From assembly GCA_963800235.1 (NCBI GenBank), contig CAWDAD010000001.1, positions 806,001 to 870,000 on the forward strand: 64,000 nucleotides of DNA, given 5' to 3'. The DNA comes from CAVVNP01 sp963800235. Its GTDB lineage: Bacteria > Actinomycetota > Acidimicrobiia > Acidimicrobiales > Iamiaceae. The position numbers were made by a program, and so were the translations under genes. Below the pieces are notes generated by a model. It saw nothing but the letters and a program-made list of their open reading frames with translations, did no database searches and had not been told where the DNA came from. Below are positions 41,179 to 49,118 of the stretch, piece after piece; the stretch's first letter is position 1, and each line of letters begins with the position of its first letter.

Positions 41179-42176
41179 GACGGCCCGGATCGAGTCCCGT
41201 GGGGTGGTGTAGGTCGGTGGGTCCACCATGAGGTGGGCCACCGGCGAGATCCTCGACGTGTCCTAGCCGGGATACGCACAAGGAGACCCCACCGGTGGCC
41301 CTCACTGATTCTGACCTGTCCGAGCTTCTCGAAGCGCTGCGCGCTGGGGAGGTGACCGACAGCATCCGCACGAGCTTGGAGTGGATCCTCCAGCAGTTGA
41401 TCGAGGCCGAAGCCTCGGCGTTCATTGGCGCCGCGCCCCATGAACGCACCGCGTCGCGTTCGAACCAGCGCAACGGCCACCGGCCCCGGTTGCTGTCGAC
41501 CGCGGCTGGCGATGTCGAGCTGAAGATCCCCAAGTTGCGTCATGGGAGCTTCTTCCCGTCGCTGTTGGAGCGGCGCCGGCGCATCGACCGGGCCCTGTAC
41601 GCGGTGGTGATGGAGGCGTGGGTGCATGGGGTGTCGACCCGCAAGGTCGACGACCTGGTCGCTGCGCTCGGGGTCAGCTCGGGCATCTCGAAGTCGGAGG
41701 TGTCGCGCATCTGCGCCGAGCTCGACACCGAACTCGACAAGTTCCGCAACCGGCCCCTCGATCACCTCGCCTTCCCCTACGTGTTCGCCGACGCCACCTA
41801 CGTGAAGGGCCGGGTCAATGGCCGGGTGGTGTCGCGGGCGGTCGTGGTCGCCACCGGCGTGACCGCTACTGGTGACCGTGAGGTCCTGGGGGTGGACGTC
41901 GGTGACAGCGAGTCCGGGGCGTTTTGGACCTCGTTCTTCCAAGGCCTGCGGGCCCGGGGTCTCGACGGGGTCAAGCTCGTGATCTCTGACCACCATCTCG
42001 GCCTCAAGACCGCGATCGAGTCGGTGTTCGTCGGCGCTGCGTGGCAGCGCTGCCGGGTCCACTTCATGCGCAACGTGCTGGCCCGGGTCCCCAAGGCATC
42101 AGTCGAGATGGTCGCCGCCGCGATCCGCACGATCTTCGCCCAACCCAACGCCGACCACGTCCGTCCAGACGGCCCG
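41179..42176 (+). mobile_element. Truncated IS256-type insertion inside the IS3-type orfB
   Basis: The segment interrupts an IS3-type orfB: the reading GPWRAV on the right continues as VEDVELATL on the left. The 9 bases GACGGCCCG occur at both junctions (41179-41187 and 42168-42176), fitting the 8-9-base target duplications made by IS256-family elements. The right side lacks the last third of the transposase gene and no terminal inverted repeat pair is visible, so the element is a defective remnant and the duplication could be coincidental. Confidence 0.6.
41295..42167 (+). pseudogene. IS256-family (mutator-type) transposase, truncated
   Basis: Starts at GTG 41295 with AAGGAG nine bases upstream. 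About 290 residues of a usual ~400 remain: an N-terminal region (ECEASAFIGA-like EAEASAFIGAAPHERTASRSNQRNG), WVHGVSTRKVDDLVAALG and the catalytic core with Asp166 (FADATYVKGR) and Asp232 (VISDHHLGLKTAI), then WQRCRVHFMRNVLARVPK. The sequence leaves homology at FAQPNADHV, before the third acidic residue (Glu) of the DDE triad, so the protein cannot be active. The frame runs on as nonsense into the antisense of the TetR gene. Confidence 0.9.
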
Positions 42177-42290
42177 CCAGGGTCCCGGGCGGGCGGGGCC
42201 GTAGATGAGCTCGGCCTTGAAGTAGCCGTTCACCGTCTCGACCGCCGGAGGGCTCACCCCACCGGTGGACCACCCAGCCCCCGGACAACG
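42168..42290 (-). pseudogene. IS3-type transposase OrfB, internal fragment
   Basis: Minus-strand reading VETVNGYFKAELIYGPARPG then PWRAV matches the conserved NxxxExxNxxxKxELI segment of IS3-family OrfB, just upstream of the C-terminal fragment at 41074-41178. The N-terminal two thirds of OrfB and all of OrfA are missing; homology fades by ~42290, next to the TetR gene. Confidence 0.7.
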
Positions 42291-42306
42291 TCCCCGGTCG
42301 TCACCA

Positions 42307-42891
42307 CTAGCTGCCCCGCAACCCGGTCCAGAGGAGCGATACGCCCACATCCGCCAGCTCCTCGATCTCGACGCTCGGGTCCTGCTGGCGGAGCTCGGCC
42401 AAGGCGTTCACGGCGGCACGGGCAGCCTCCACCACCATCAGCCTCTCCGACAGGGGGCGTCTCGGGTCGAGCATCTGCGCAACGATCAGGTTCACTTCGC
42501 CTGCGGTACGACGCTGCACCTCGGCGATGGCCGGGACGCGTGACGGCTCCAGGCACAGGATCCGCCATCCGCCTGGGTCGACGTCAACCTGATGCAGATA
42601 TGCGACCAGCAGGCTTCGCAGCGTCGCTTCGTCCAACCGCGGACCTGCGGCGATGCCGCCCAACACGTCCATCAGGGTGGCGTGGTGCTCCTCGATGAGC
42701 GCAAGGACGACCTCCTGCTTGTCCGCGAAGTGGTCGTAGATCACGGGCCGGGTCACACCGGCCCGAGCGGCGATCTCTGAGATCGATGCCGCCTCGACGC
42801 CCCGAGCGGCGACCACCGCGGTAGCCGCGTCGAGGATCACGCGGCGACGCTGCGCCTCGGGAAGTCGACGCTTCACGGGAGCGACTGCCAC
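42307..42891 (-). CDS. TetR/AcrR family transcriptional regulator
   Basis: 194 residues from GTG 42891, chosen for AAGGAG six bases upstream (TTG 42897 also possible). The helix-turn-helix VILDAATAVVAARGVEAASISEIAARAGVTRPVIYDHFADKQEVVLALIEEHH is unmistakable, followed by a ligand-binding domain of usual length. It diverges from an NAD-dependent epimerase-type gene; two perfect inverted repeats in the shared 94-base intergenic region are its likely operators. Codon use has more A/T at third positions than the flanking genome, consistent with transfer. Confidence 0.92.
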   Translation of the reverse strand: MAVAPVKRRLPEAQRRRVILDAATAVVAARGVEAASISEIAARAGVTRPVIYDHFADKQEVVLALIEEHHATLMDVLGGIAAGPRLDEATLRSLLVAYLHQVDVDPGGWRILCLEPSRVPAIAEVQRRTAGEVNLIVAQMLDPRRPLSERLMVVEAARAAVNALAELRQQDPSVEIEELADVGVSLLWTGLRGS

Positions 42892-42912
42892 GCCCAACTC
42901 CTTCCTCGTTAC

Positions 42913-42932
42913 AACCTACGGGGTTGTAGGTT
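42913..42932. promoter_or_regulatory. TetR operator 1
   Basis: AACCTAC-N6-GTAGGTT, a perfect 7-base inverted repeat, 21 bases upstream of the tetR-like start. Identical arms to operator 2. Confidence 0.85.
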
Positions 42933-42947
42933 ATCGCCCGCGCGCAT

Positions 42948-42967
42948 AACCTACGCACGTGTAGGTT
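42948..42967. promoter_or_regulatory. TetR operator 2
   Basis: AACCTAC-N6-GTAGGTT, extendable to TAACCTAC...GTAGGTTA, 18 bases upstream of the epimerase start. Centre-to-centre distance to operator 1 is 35 bases. GGAAGGGAG immediately downstream serves as ribosome-binding site. Confidence 0.87.
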
Positions 42968-42985
42968 AGGAAGGGAGCATCAGCC

Positions 42986-43927
42986 ATGAAGGTCTTCATC
43001 GCCGGAGGTACCGGCGTCATCGCTTCACAACTGGTCCCGCAACTGCTCGATGGCGGCCACACCGTTGTGGCCATGGCTCGGTCATCCGATCGCACCGGTC
43101 CGATCGAACAGGCGGGGGCACAGGTGGTGCTCGGCGATGCCCTCGTCTGGGACGAGACCAGGCGCGTGATCGCAGAGGCCCGCCCTGATGCGGTCGTCGA
43201 CCTGCTGACCGCGATCCCGAGCCACATCGACCCGCGCCACATCGATCGCGACATGGCCGCGACCAACCGGCTCCGCACACGCGGCACGACGAACCTGCTC
43301 GACGCCTCCCACCAGGCCGGAGTTGAACGGGCCGTGGTGGAAAGCGTCTCCTACGTCGTCGACCCCTCCTACCCCGCGGTGACCGACGAATCAGCTCACC
43401 CCTGGCGCGAGCCCCCCAAGCGGTACCAGCCGTCGATCGACGCAGTGCTCGAACACGAGGCACGCGCACTGGCCGCCGATGCCACCGTCCTGCGATTCGG
43501 GCACCTCTACGGGCCCGGCACGATCTACGACCACGACGGCGATCTCACGCAACAGATCCGGGCCGGCAAGGTGCCCATCGTGGGCGACGGGGGGTCGGTG
43601 TTCTCCTTCATCCACACCGCCGATGCAGCACACGCAATCGTGCAGGCCCTCGAGCACGAGCCAGCCGGAGTCGTGAACGTGGTCGACGACGAACCCGAAC
43701 CGATGGCCAAGTGGCTGCCTGACCTGGCGACCATGCTCGGCGCACCCCAGCCGCGCCACATCCCGCGATGGATCGCGCGCCTCGCGGTCGGTTCCTTCGG
43801 CGTGGCGTGGATGACAGCACTGAGAGGGTCGTCGAACGAGCGGGCGAAGCAGGTCCTCGACTGGCAACCAGCACGGCCCAGCTGGCGCCAAGGCCTGCGG
43901 TCCGATGTGTCACGCGCGCCACGATGA
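42986..43927 (+). CDS. NAD(P)-dependent epimerase/dehydratase (extended SDR-like)
   Basis: 313 residues. MKVFIAGGTGVIASQLVPQLLDGGHTVVAMAR is a Rossmann fold with GGxGxxA; VLGDALVWD, VVDLLTAIPSHID and VLRFGHLYGPGTIYDHDG follow the SDR order. The catalytic Tyr-x-x-x-Lys is not clear (SVSYVV lacks the Lys), so it may be an atypical member. Divergent from TetR and controlled by operator 2. Overlaps the SnoaL-like gene by ATGA. Substrate unknown. Confidence 0.88.
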   Translation: MKVFIAGGTGVIASQLVPQLLDGGHTVVAMARSSDRTGPIEQAGAQVVLGDALVWDETRRVIAEARPDAVVDLLTAIPSHIDPRHIDRDMAATNRLRTRGTTNLLDASHQAGVERAVVESVSYVVDPSYPAVTDESAHPWREPPKRYQPSIDAVLEHEARALAADATVLRFGHLYGPGTIYDHDGDLTQQIRAGKVPIVGDGGSVFSFIHTADAAHAIVQALEHEPAGVVNVVDDEPEPMAKWLPDLATMLGAPQPRHIPRWIARLAVGSFGVAWMTALRGSSNERAKQVLDWQPARPSWRQGLRSDVSRAPR

Positions 43928-44358
43928 CCAGAGCAGCGAAAGACCCTGGCGATCTCACCGAGCGATACCGAGACGTCGAACGAGCGTGGACCACTCAGAA
44001 CTGGCTCGCATGGCAGAGGACCGTCGCCGTCGGCTACCGGTTCGAACCAGGCGTCGGTCCCGACAGAGACGTCCAGGCCACCCTCGCCTGGAGCAAAGCC
44101 ATCTTCACGGCGTTCCCCGACTACACCCAGACGCTGGAGCGCGTCGTTCGCAGCGGACAAGACGTCGCCGGAGTGGCCGTCGCCGCAGGTACCTTCACCG
44201 GGCCTCTCGACCTCGGGCTCGGTCCCCCCCTCGAACCCACCGGGGCGTCGTTCGAGATCCCCTACTTCAAGGTGCTGCGCTTCGACAACCACGCCCTGGT
44301 CCTCCACGATCAGCAATACCTCGACGCTGACAGCTGGCTCGCCCAACTACTGCGCTGA
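43924..44358 (+). CDS. SnoaL-like/NTF2-fold protein
   Basis: 144 residues from an ATG overlapping the epimerase stop, which decides the start. LTERYRDVERAWTTQNWLAWQRTVAVGYRFEP, LAWSKAIFTAFPDYTQTLERVVRSGQDVAGVAVAAGTFTGPL and FEIPYFKVLRFDNHALVLHDQQYLD follow the SnoaL polyketide-cyclase-like pattern. Many such proteins act on small hydrophobic compounds as cyclases, isomerases or hydrolases. The partner oxidoreductase and TetR suggest an inducible detoxification or modification of one compound. Confidence 0.85.
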   Translation: MTRAAKDPGDLTERYRDVERAWTTQNWLAWQRTVAVGYRFEPGVGPDRDVQATLAWSKAIFTAFPDYTQTLERVVRSGQDVAGVAVAAGTFTGPLDLGLGPPLEPTGASFEIPYFKVLRFDNHALVLHDQQYLDADSWLAQLLR

Positions 44359-44414
44359 CAGGTCGTCTCGGCCCACCCAGGGGTAGCGGCCTGGTAAGCC
44401 GCCGGAAGGACTCG

Positions 44415-44819
44415 CTACCGGTGGGCGGTGCCCTCGAGCAGCGCAACCAGACCAGCGAGCTCGCCGCGCAGGACCTCGACCACCTCACCGGGATCGTCCC
44501 CGGGTCGCACAGGGACGGTCATGACCACCACGCTTCCGCCGCCAGGCCGCGGAACGGTGCGGAGATACGCTCCGCCCTCCCGTCCCGGCGCCACCACCCG
44601 CAGATAGTCGACCGTCCCCGCCGCTTCGTCCATGACCAGGCGGACCTCGAAGTCCTGTCCGCCCTTGGTGGCGCGCCATCGTCCGCCAGCAGCCTCGACC
44701 ACTCGATCAGCGAACGCCGGTGCCCACTCCGGGACCCGCGTGACATCACCGAGCAGGGCCACCACGCGATCAGGCTCGACCTCCGTCTCGACGAACTGGG
44801 AAGCGGTGCGATCGCCCAT
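44415..44819 (-). CDS. SRPBCC (START/Bet v1-like) family protein
   Basis: 134 residues from ATG 44819 (MGDRTASQFVETEVEPDRVVALLGDVTRVPEWAPAFADRV). The first strand-helix pair, the W-APAFADRV turn and WRATKGGQDFEVRLVMDEAAGTVDYLRVV strands are typical of polyketide cyclase/dehydrase SRPBCC proteins. The long C-terminal helix EVVEVLRGELAGLVALLEG closes the cavity. It binds a hydrophobic ligand or works as a cyclase. Faces the SnoaL gene convergently (56 bases). Confidence 0.82.
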   Translation of the reverse strand: MGDRTASQFVETEVEPDRVVALLGDVTRVPEWAPAFADRVVEAAGGRWRATKGGQDFEVRLVMDEAAGTVDYLRVVAPGREGGAYLRTVPRPGGGSVVVMTVPVRPGDDPGEVVEVLRGELAGLVALLEGTAHR

Positions 44820-45236
44820 CGTCGCCTGTCTAGCAAGCGATGTCGGGAGATCCCGGCCCCCCAGGTAGACGGTCGCAGCGCTCGAACCTGGCGCCACCCT
44901 CGTCGCCGCCGTCCACCGGCGACGTCACCGATGCCGCGTCGTGGACGGTGATGAGGCTCTCCTTCGCCAAGCCCGGCGATCGCCGCCACGTCATGCAGCT
45001 TCGGCCGTCCGGTGCGTCCGGTGAGTCCACGCCAGAGCCCTGACGTCCATGGCCAGGCCGACGAGGAGGGCGACTCGAGCGCCTCCCACGAGCCGGCTGG
45101 CCAGGATGTTGACCGCAGCCTCCGCAGCCGCCGCCCACTCGGCCGTCGGTGCGTTGCCGACGATGGCGTGACGGCCGACGAAGGTCGCCGCGCCCCGCTC
45201 GAGCCGACCGCCGAGCGCGCCTCTAGGGTCTCGTTC
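44820..45236. other. 417-base interval without an assignable gene
   Basis: No frame here shows a recognisable protein. A minus-strand open stretch ending at a stop at 44991 reads ...GNAPTAEWAAAAEAAVNILASR... and could be a decayed gene, but I cannot name it. The only feature I support is the -10-like TAGGGT near the right end. The interval marks the right edge of the lower-GC accessory region. Confidence 0.5.
45224..45229 (+). promoter_or_regulatory. -10 hexamer (TAGGGT) upstream of the ThDP enzyme gene
   Basis: TAGGGT followed by 7 bases and the ATG of a seven-codon ORF at 45237. Confidence 0.5.
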
Positions 45237-45260
45237 ATGCCGGAGCGCACCGGGCGGTGA
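45237..45260 (+). CDS. Possible seven-residue leader peptide coupled to the ThDP enzyme gene
   Basis: ATG 45237 opens MPERTGR and its TGA overlaps the GTG of the main gene (GTGA). If transcription starts at the ATG, as the hexamer predicts, ribosomes would first translate this peptide and reinitiate on the main gene. The peptide contains no leucine, isoleucine or valine, so classical branched-chain attenuation is not suggested. May be fortuitous. Confidence 0.35.
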   Translation: MPERTGR

Positions 45261-46981
45261 CCGTGGTGAACGTGGCGGAGTACCTGGTGGCGGCGCTGCG
45301 CGACCAGGGCGTCGACCACCTGTTCATGGACCCCGGCGGGCTGAACGACACCTTCATGCCGCCCATGACGGGCACTGACGGCGTCCGCACCGTGGTCGCC
45401 GCCTTCGAGGGAGGCGCCGCCTACATGGCCGATGGCTACGCCCGAGCCTCCGGTGGGCTCGGCGCCTGCTTCGGCATCGGCGGACCGGGCGTCATGAACA
45501 TGGTCACCGCCCTGGCCTCGGCCGCCGCCGACCGCACCCCGGTCGTCGCCATCAGCGGCGAGGTGGCCCGCTCGTGGGAGGGCATGGGCGGCTTCCAGGA
45601 CGCGTCGGGCGCCGCCCTCGACGACATCGACGTCCTGAAGCCGGTCACGGGGCTGTCCGAGTCGCTGACGTCGGTCAGCGTGGTGCCCCACCACCTCCGC
45701 CACGCCATCACCGAGGCCGGGGTGCGTCGACGACCGGTGCACCTGTCGGTGCCGGTCGACGTCCAGAAGGCCGCCATCGAGGCGCCGTGGACGCCGGTGC
45801 CGGAGGGGGTGCTGGCGCCCCGGACGGTCGACGCCGACGCCTTCGACCGGCTGCTGGCGCTGCTCGCCCGCGACGACGCCGCCAACGTGGTGATCCTCGC
45901 CGGGCCGGGGGTCGTGTACGCCGGCGCGACCGATGCGCTGCGGGCCGTCGCCGAGCGGTGGGACGTCCCGGTCGCCACCACCCTCCACGGCAAGGGCGCC
46001 ATCGCCGAGGACCACCCGCTCGCCCTCGGGGTGTTCGGCTACGGCGGCAGCCAGTGGGCGATCGACGCCATCCGCGACGACCGGGTCGAGGTCCTGCTGG
46101 TCGTCGGCTCTGGGCTCTCCCAGCGCGACACCATGCAGTGGGACCCGGCCATGCTGCCGGCCACCGCCCTGGTCCACGTCGAGAGCGACCCGGTGCTGAT
46201 CGGGCGGACGTGGGCGAGCGACGTGCCGCTCGTCGCCCACGCCGGCGCCTTCCTCGACCGCCTCCTGGCCATCGACGGGGACGCCGGGGCGGCGCTCGAC
46301 ACCGGCCGGCACCGCCGCCGCGCCTTCCTGAGCGAGGTGCGCGACCGCACCCCGCGCACCTACCAGGAGGAGGACACCCGCAGCGCCGCCCAGCCGATGC
46401 ACCCCGCCCGGGTCGTCGCCGAGCTGCGTCGCGCCTTCCCCGACGACGGGGTGCTGTGCGTCGACTCCGGCGCCCACCGGGCCTGGTTCGCCGAGTACTG
46501 GACGGTCCGCCAGCCGAACACCCACCTGTCGCTCACCAACCTGGGGCCGATGGGCGGGGCGCTCCCCCTCGGCATCGGCGCCAAGCTGGCCCGCCCCGAG
46601 CGCCCGCTCCTCGTCGCCACCGGCGACGGCTGCATGCTCATGCACGGCCTCGAGCTGCACACCGCCGCCCGGGAGCAGGTGCCGATGATCGTGGCGCTGA
46701 TGGACAACCAGGCCTACGGCAACATCTGGTACCGGGCCCACCAGATGGGTGCAGGGGCCGAGCGCCTCACCGACATCCCCGGCGTCGACTGGGTCGGCCT
46801 GGCGCGATCCCTCGGCGGCGACGGCGAGCGGGTCGAGGACCCGAGCGGCATCGCGGGGGCGGTGGGCCGTGGCCTCGAGGCCACCGGCCCGTACCTGCTC
46901 GACCTGCGGATCGACAAGACCTACCCGACGCCCGTCTCGGCGTGGCGGGAGCGGCAGGCCGAGTGGGAGGACCACGAGTGA
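45257..46981 (+). CDS. Thiamine diphosphate-dependent enzyme, acetolactate synthase-like
   Basis: 574 residues from GTG 45257. The N-terminal Pyr domain has DPGGLNDTFMPPM and AAFEGGAAYMADGYARASGG (catalytic Glu), the middle domain binds NAD/FAD-like folds (VVILAGPGVVYAGATDALRAV), and the PP domain has the ThDP motif GDGCMLMHGLELHTAAREQVP then LMDNQAYGN. The glyoxylate carboligase/benzoylformate decarboxylase/sulfopyruvate decarboxylase group is possible; the loop normally reading HExGA is FEGGA. No IlvN regulatory subunit is nearby; the next gene is a carboxymuconolactone-decarboxylase-type protein, arguing for a catabolic rather than branched-chain role. Confidence 0.85.
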   Translation: MTVVNVAEYLVAALRDQGVDHLFMDPGGLNDTFMPPMTGTDGVRTVVAAFEGGAAYMADGYARASGGLGACFGIGGPGVMNMVTALASAAADRTPVVAISGEVARSWEGMGGFQDASGAALDDIDVLKPVTGLSESLTSVSVVPHHLRHAITEAGVRRRPVHLSVPVDVQKAAIEAPWTPVPEGVLAPRTVDADAFDRLLALLARDDAANVVILAGPGVVYAGATDALRAVAERWDVPVATTLHGKGAIAEDHPLALGVFGYGGSQWAIDAIRDDRVEVLLVVGSGLSQRDTMQWDPAMLPATALVHVESDPVLIGRTWASDVPLVAHAGAFLDRLLAIDGDAGAALDTGRHRRRAFLSEVRDRTPRTYQEEDTRSAAQPMHPARVVAELRRAFPDDGVLCVDSGAHRAWFAEYWTVRQPNTHLSLTNLGPMGGALPLGIGAKLARPERPLLVATGDGCMLMHGLELHTAAREQVPMIVALMDNQAYGNIWYRAHQMGAGAERLTDIPGVDWVGLARSLGGDGERVEDPSGIAGAVGRGLEATGPYLLDLRIDKTYPTPVSAWRERQAEWEDHE

Positions 46982-47541
46982 TGGCCGCCCTCCCCGATCC
47001 CACCGACCGGCTCTCCCCCGACGACCGGGCCGTCTTCGACCGCATGGCGGCAGCCCGGTCCCACGCCGAGGGGCGGGCCGAGCTCGGCCAGGTCTACGTC
47101 CGGATGTTCAACAACCCCGGTGTGGCCCGGGCGGTCGGATCCCTCGGCGAGCACCTCCGCTTCGCCGGTGTGCTCCCCGATGCGGCACGGGAGCTGGCCA
47201 TCGTGCGCTACGCGACGCGCCTCCGCGTCGGCTACGAGTGGTCGCACCACCAGCGCCCGGCGCGCCTGGCCGGCGTCGACGAGGCCGCCATCGGCGCCGT
47301 GACCCGGGGCGAGGTGCCCGAGTCGCTGCCCGACGAGCTGCAGGCCGTGCTGGCCGCCGTCGACGCCGTGGTCGCGCTGCGGTCCATCCCGCCCGACGTC
47401 CAGGATCGGCTGGTCGACGCCTACGGGTCCGCCGGCGTGGTCGAGCTGGTCGCCGTCTGCGGCTTGTACGGGGTGATGGGTTACATGGTGACCGCCTTCG
47501 ACATCCCGACCGAGCCCGGCCTGCCGCCCGCCCCCTTCTGA
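46981..47541 (+). CDS. Carboxymuconolactone decarboxylase family protein
   Basis: 186 residues from an ATG whose A is the last base of the upstream TGA. The CMD/AhpD-like fold is visible in VYVRMFNNPGVARAVGSLGEHLRFAGVLPDAARELAIVRYATRLRVGYEWSHHQRPARLAGV. The AhpD Cys-x-x-Cys pair is absent; YEWSHH takes its place, as in the non-redox subgroup that includes putative lactone decarboxylases. Probably forms a two-gene operon with the ThDP enzyme. Confidence 0.87.
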   Translation: MAALPDPTDRLSPDDRAVFDRMAAARSHAEGRAELGQVYVRMFNNPGVARAVGSLGEHLRFAGVLPDAARELAIVRYATRLRVGYEWSHHQRPARLAGVDEAAIGAVTRGEVPESLPDELQAVLAAVDAVVALRSIPPDVQDRLVDAYGSAGVVELVAVCGLYGVMGYMVTAFDIPTEPGLPPAPF

Positions 47542-47590
47542 CCGGGGGCGGCGGAGGCGGCGCCCGGCGTGCCGGAGCCCGACGCACAGC

Positions 47591-49021
47591 TCAGCAGCTC
47601 TTCAGCTGGGCGTCGAGCGCCTTCTTCTGCAGGTCGATCTGCTTCTGGACCTGCTTGCGCACCGCCGGCGGCAGGCCCTTCTGGGCCGACGGCTTCGAGT
47701 CGTCGTCGAGCGCCTTGCGGTCCGACCGCAGGGTCGTGCAGCTGACCGGGGTGACCGCCGGCGCGGTGGTCGAGGTGGTGGTGGTCGACGTCGTGGTCGG
47801 CTGGGTGGTGGTCGTGGTCGCTTCGGTGGTGGTCGTGGTCGGACGGGGTCGGAGGTGGTCGGACGGGTGGTGGTCGACGTCGACGGCCGGGTCGTCGGCG
47901 CCGCGGTGGTGCTGGTGGTGGTGGTCGTCGGCGCGCTGGTGGGCGTCGAATCGGTGGCCGGGCCGCCGCCCCCTCCCCCGCCGAGGGCGAGGGCGAGGAG
48001 CGCCACCAGCACGATCACCCCGGCCACCCCGCCGATCACCAGCGCCAGCTGCCCGCTCGAGCGACGCGACCGGCGGTGCCGCACCGGAGGACCGTCGGCG
48101 ACGCTCCTCGCCGAGCCCGCGGCGCCGGCGGCGGGGATGGCCGCGGCCGCGGGGCGGACCGACGGCGACCGAGGCTCGGCGGGCGACTGCGGCTCGGTCG
48201 GCGGTGGGACGACGGCCGGCACCGCATCGGCGGACCCGCCGGCCAGGCCGTCCAGCGCCGCCGCCACCGCGGCCGCATCGGGTCGGGCTCGAGGGTCGCG
48301 GGCGGTCATGGCCGCCAGGAGCCGCCGCCACTGCGGGTCGGTGACCTTCGACAGGTCGGGGTCCACCGCCAGGCGGGCGAGGGCGACCTCGTCGGCCGGC
48401 CCGTCGAAGACCGCTCGGCCGAGCAGTGCCTCGGCCAGCACCAGGCCCAGCGCGTAGACGTCCACCGGCGGCCCGGCGCCCTCACCCTGCAGCTGCTCGG
48501 GGGCCAGGTAGCGGGCGGTGCCCATGACGATGCCGGTGCGGGTGAGCGAGCTGCCGTCGAGGACGCGGGCGATGCCCAGGTCGCCGAGCGCCACGCTGCC
48601 GTCGGCCCGGGTCAGGACGTTGCCGGGCTTCACGTCCCGGTGGACGATGCCGTTGCGGTGCAGGTAGGCGAGGGCGTCGGCCACCGGACCGCCGACCTCG
48701 GCGGCCCGAGCGGGGTCCATGGCGCCGTCGTGGAGCAGGTCGACCAGCGGTCGGTCCGTCGGCCAGCTCGAGCACCAGGTAGGGCCGGTCGTGGTCGACG
48801 CCGGCGTCGTAGAGGTGGATCAGGTTGCGGTGGTCGAGACGGGCCAGGAGCTTGGTCTCCACCTCGAACCGGGCCCGGTCGGTGTCGAGGACCCGGGCCA
48901 GCTTGACCGCCACCTCGCGGTGGAGGTTGCGGTCGAAGGCGCGGTGGACCTCGCTCATGCCGCCGTGGGCGATCAGGCCGAGCAGCTCGTACCGGTCGTC
49001 GAGGACCTGGTTGGGTGCCAC
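47591..49021 (-). pseudogene. Membrane Ser/Thr protein kinase, interrupted by two apparent frameshifts
   Basis: From GTG 49021 the frame gives LDDRYELLGLIAHGGMSEVHRAFDRNLHREVAVKLARV (G-loop and Lys). One extra base near 48757 moves it to the frame with HRDVKPGNVL, LGDLGIA and GTARYLAPEQL. A second shift near 47855, inside the Thr-rich linker, returns to the original frame for the last ~80 residues, ending QIDLQKKALDAQLKSC. A membrane helix (LALVIGGVAGVIVLVALLALAL) and a (T)n-rich exterior linker separate the kinase from a short exterior tail with two cysteines. All kinase motifs are intact. No PASTA domain. TACCCT lies 6 bases before the GTG. Confidence 0.87.
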
Positions 49022-49027
49022 CCGTCG

Positions 49028-49033
49028 AGGGTA
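49028..49033 (-). promoter_or_regulatory. -10 hexamer (TACCCT) of leaderless kinase gene
   Basis: TACCCT, six bases, GTG 49021. Confidence 0.5.
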
Positions 49034-49118
49034 ACGACGCCCCCCGAGCCGACCCCAACGTGCACCACGCTCCGCGGTCAGGCGGACACGGCAACGATCC
49101 GCCGGTCCGCCGGTCCGG

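Noticed and set aside
41295..42698. Reading the IS256 transposase as a 467-residue protein
   Set aside because: Homology ends near residue 290; the rest is antisense of the IS3 fragment and the TetR gene.
43924..44819. Polyketide biosynthesis cluster from the SnoaL- and SRPBCC-like genes
   Set aside because: No ketosynthase, carrier protein or other polyketide gene is nearby; both folds are widespread outside polyketide pathways.
44840..45183. Open minus-strand stretches between the SRPBCC and ThDP enzyme genes
   Set aside because: No recognisable domain, start or ribosome-binding site; could be decayed sequence but not supportable as a gene.
45237..45260. Branched-chain amino acid attenuation leader ahead of the acetolactate-synthase-like gene
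   Set aside because: The peptide MPERTGR has no Leu, Ile or Val codons and no alternative hairpins were seen.
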